NCBI GenBank assembly: GCA_028131545.1 | Contig: JAOICL010000003.1 | Location: forward strand, 1 to 64,000 | DNA length: 64,000 bases | Source of the DNA: Vibrio sp. | GTDB lineage: Bacteria > Pseudomonadota > Gammaproteobacteria > Enterobacterales > Vibrionaceae | Reading direction: 5' to 3' | Shown here: positions 63,652 through 64,000 of the stretch, in pieces | Layout: the number at the start of each line of letters is the position of its first letter | Numbering within the stretch: the first letter of the stretch is position 1 | The notes under the pieces: model-generated | What the model saw: the letters and a program-made list of their open reading frames with translations, nothing else | What the model was told of the DNA's origin: nothing | Databases searched by the model: none | Translations under genes and position numbers: made by a program

Positions 63652-64000
63652 ATGTTAAAGCGTGATATGAATATTGCTGATTATGATGCAGAGCTTTTCG
63701 CTGCGATTCAAGAAGAAACCCTTCGTCAAGAAGAGCATATTGAACTAATCGCTTCTGAAAACTACACCAGTCCACGAGTCATGGAAGCTCAAGGATCTCA
63801 GCTGACAAATAAATACGCTGAAGGTTATCCAGGTAAACGTTACTACGGTGGTTGTGAGTACGTTGATAAAGCAGAAACACTAGCGATTGATCGTGCGTGC
63901 CAGTTATTTGGTTCAGAGTACGCTAATGTACAACCGCACTCAGGCTCTCAAGCAAACAGTGCTGTTTATATGGCGCTATTAAGCCCTGGTGATACCGTAT
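63652..64000 (+). CDS. glyA: Serine hydroxymethyltransferase (3' end beyond window)
   Basis: This PLP enzyme interconverts serine and glycine with tetrahydrofolate and is the main source of one-carbon units. Only the first 116 codons are present: [49 protein letters not shown] and [11 protein letters not shown], all characteristic. An AGGAGAG site precedes the ATG at 63652. PurR control is likely from an upstream operator. Confidence 0.96.
   Translation, partial: MLKRDMNIADYDAELFAAIQEETLRQEEHIELIASENYTSPRVMEAQGSQLTNKYAEGYPGKRYYGGCEYVDKAETLAIDRACQLFGSEYANVQPHSGSQANSAVYMALLSPGDTV

Overview
This window is a contiguous piece of a low-GC gammaproteobacterial chromosome and almost certainly belongs to the Vibrionaceae. 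The basis is gene content and order. There is a polar sodium-driven flagellar stator pair (pomA-pomB) between xseB-ispA-dxs and thiI, a lipoprotein-type 5'-nucleotidase of the NutA kind, a lolB/ispE/prs cluster divergent from hemA-prfA-prmC-sirB-kdsA, and a cluster of tRNA-Tyr genes. The AT-rich composition fits an Aliivibrio- or Photobacterium-like genome, but genus is inference only.

Layout. Positions 1-4417 (minus strand) hold ychF (cut by the window edge), pth, prs, ispE and lolB. Positions 4564-10202 (plus) hold hemA, prfA, prmC, two SirB-family genes and kdsA: tetrapyrrole synthesis, translation termination and KDO synthesis. Next come nutA, ybaK and a DUF2066 gene with an in-frame minisatellite. 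From 14419 to 17507 (minus) are a DUF2069 membrane protein, a WrbA-like flavoprotein, an ArsC/YfgD protein and the periplasmic protease BepA. Positions 17769-19064 carry a TusA-like protein and PerM. Positions 19290-21629 form a biotin ECF transporter operon (bioY, ATPase, T component, DUF1284) behind a clear BirA-type operator. Positions 22-25 kb hold ohr, an MFS transporter and a GntR/UTRA regulator. A two-component system (25101-27144) is divergent from a secreted HbpS/GlcG-family protein, recalling the Streptomyces HbpS-SenS-SenR system. Positions 28-33 kb contain bcp, dapA, bamC, DUF3301/DUF3549 genes, yqcC and truC. Positions 33-36.4 kb are the isoprenoid operon xseB-ispA-dxs, followed by a GAF-GGDEF protein. 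Positions 37.9-39.8 kb are pomAB behind a sigma-28 promoter. Positions 39.8-44.4 kb carry thiI, gcvA, a hydrolase, DUF423 and rlmM. Positions 44.5-50.8 kb carry xni, ppnN, a large TPR/degenerate-GGDEF membrane protein, syd and a DUF2310 zinc-ribbon protein. Positions 50.9-53.6 kb form a two-gene acyl-activation/acyl-transfer cassette of unknown product. Positions 53.6-56.8 kb are a damaged MHYT sensor-kinase gene plus response regulator. Then come gmhB, three tRNA-Tyr genes on 182-bp direct repeats, an RND efflux pair, a YitT protein and the start of glyA.

Two features stand out against the housekeeping background. First, short tandem arrays (units of about 14-18 bp, 2 to 7 copies) recur, most often at or just past the 3' ends of genes (prmC, arsC, perM, xni, the RND pump gene). 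In-frame counterparts of 15 and 18 bp lie inside two coding regions, a duplicated ribosome-binding site lies before prfA, and a 7-bp array lies near xseB. Second, the MHYT kinase is interrupted at a TTAT tetranucleotide run and at two other points, so phase variation or decay are both possible. The best candidates for something undescribed are the acyltransferase/adenylation-carrier cassette (50951-53603), the HbpS-like two-component locus (25101-27856) and the broken MHYT signalling locus (53608-56760).
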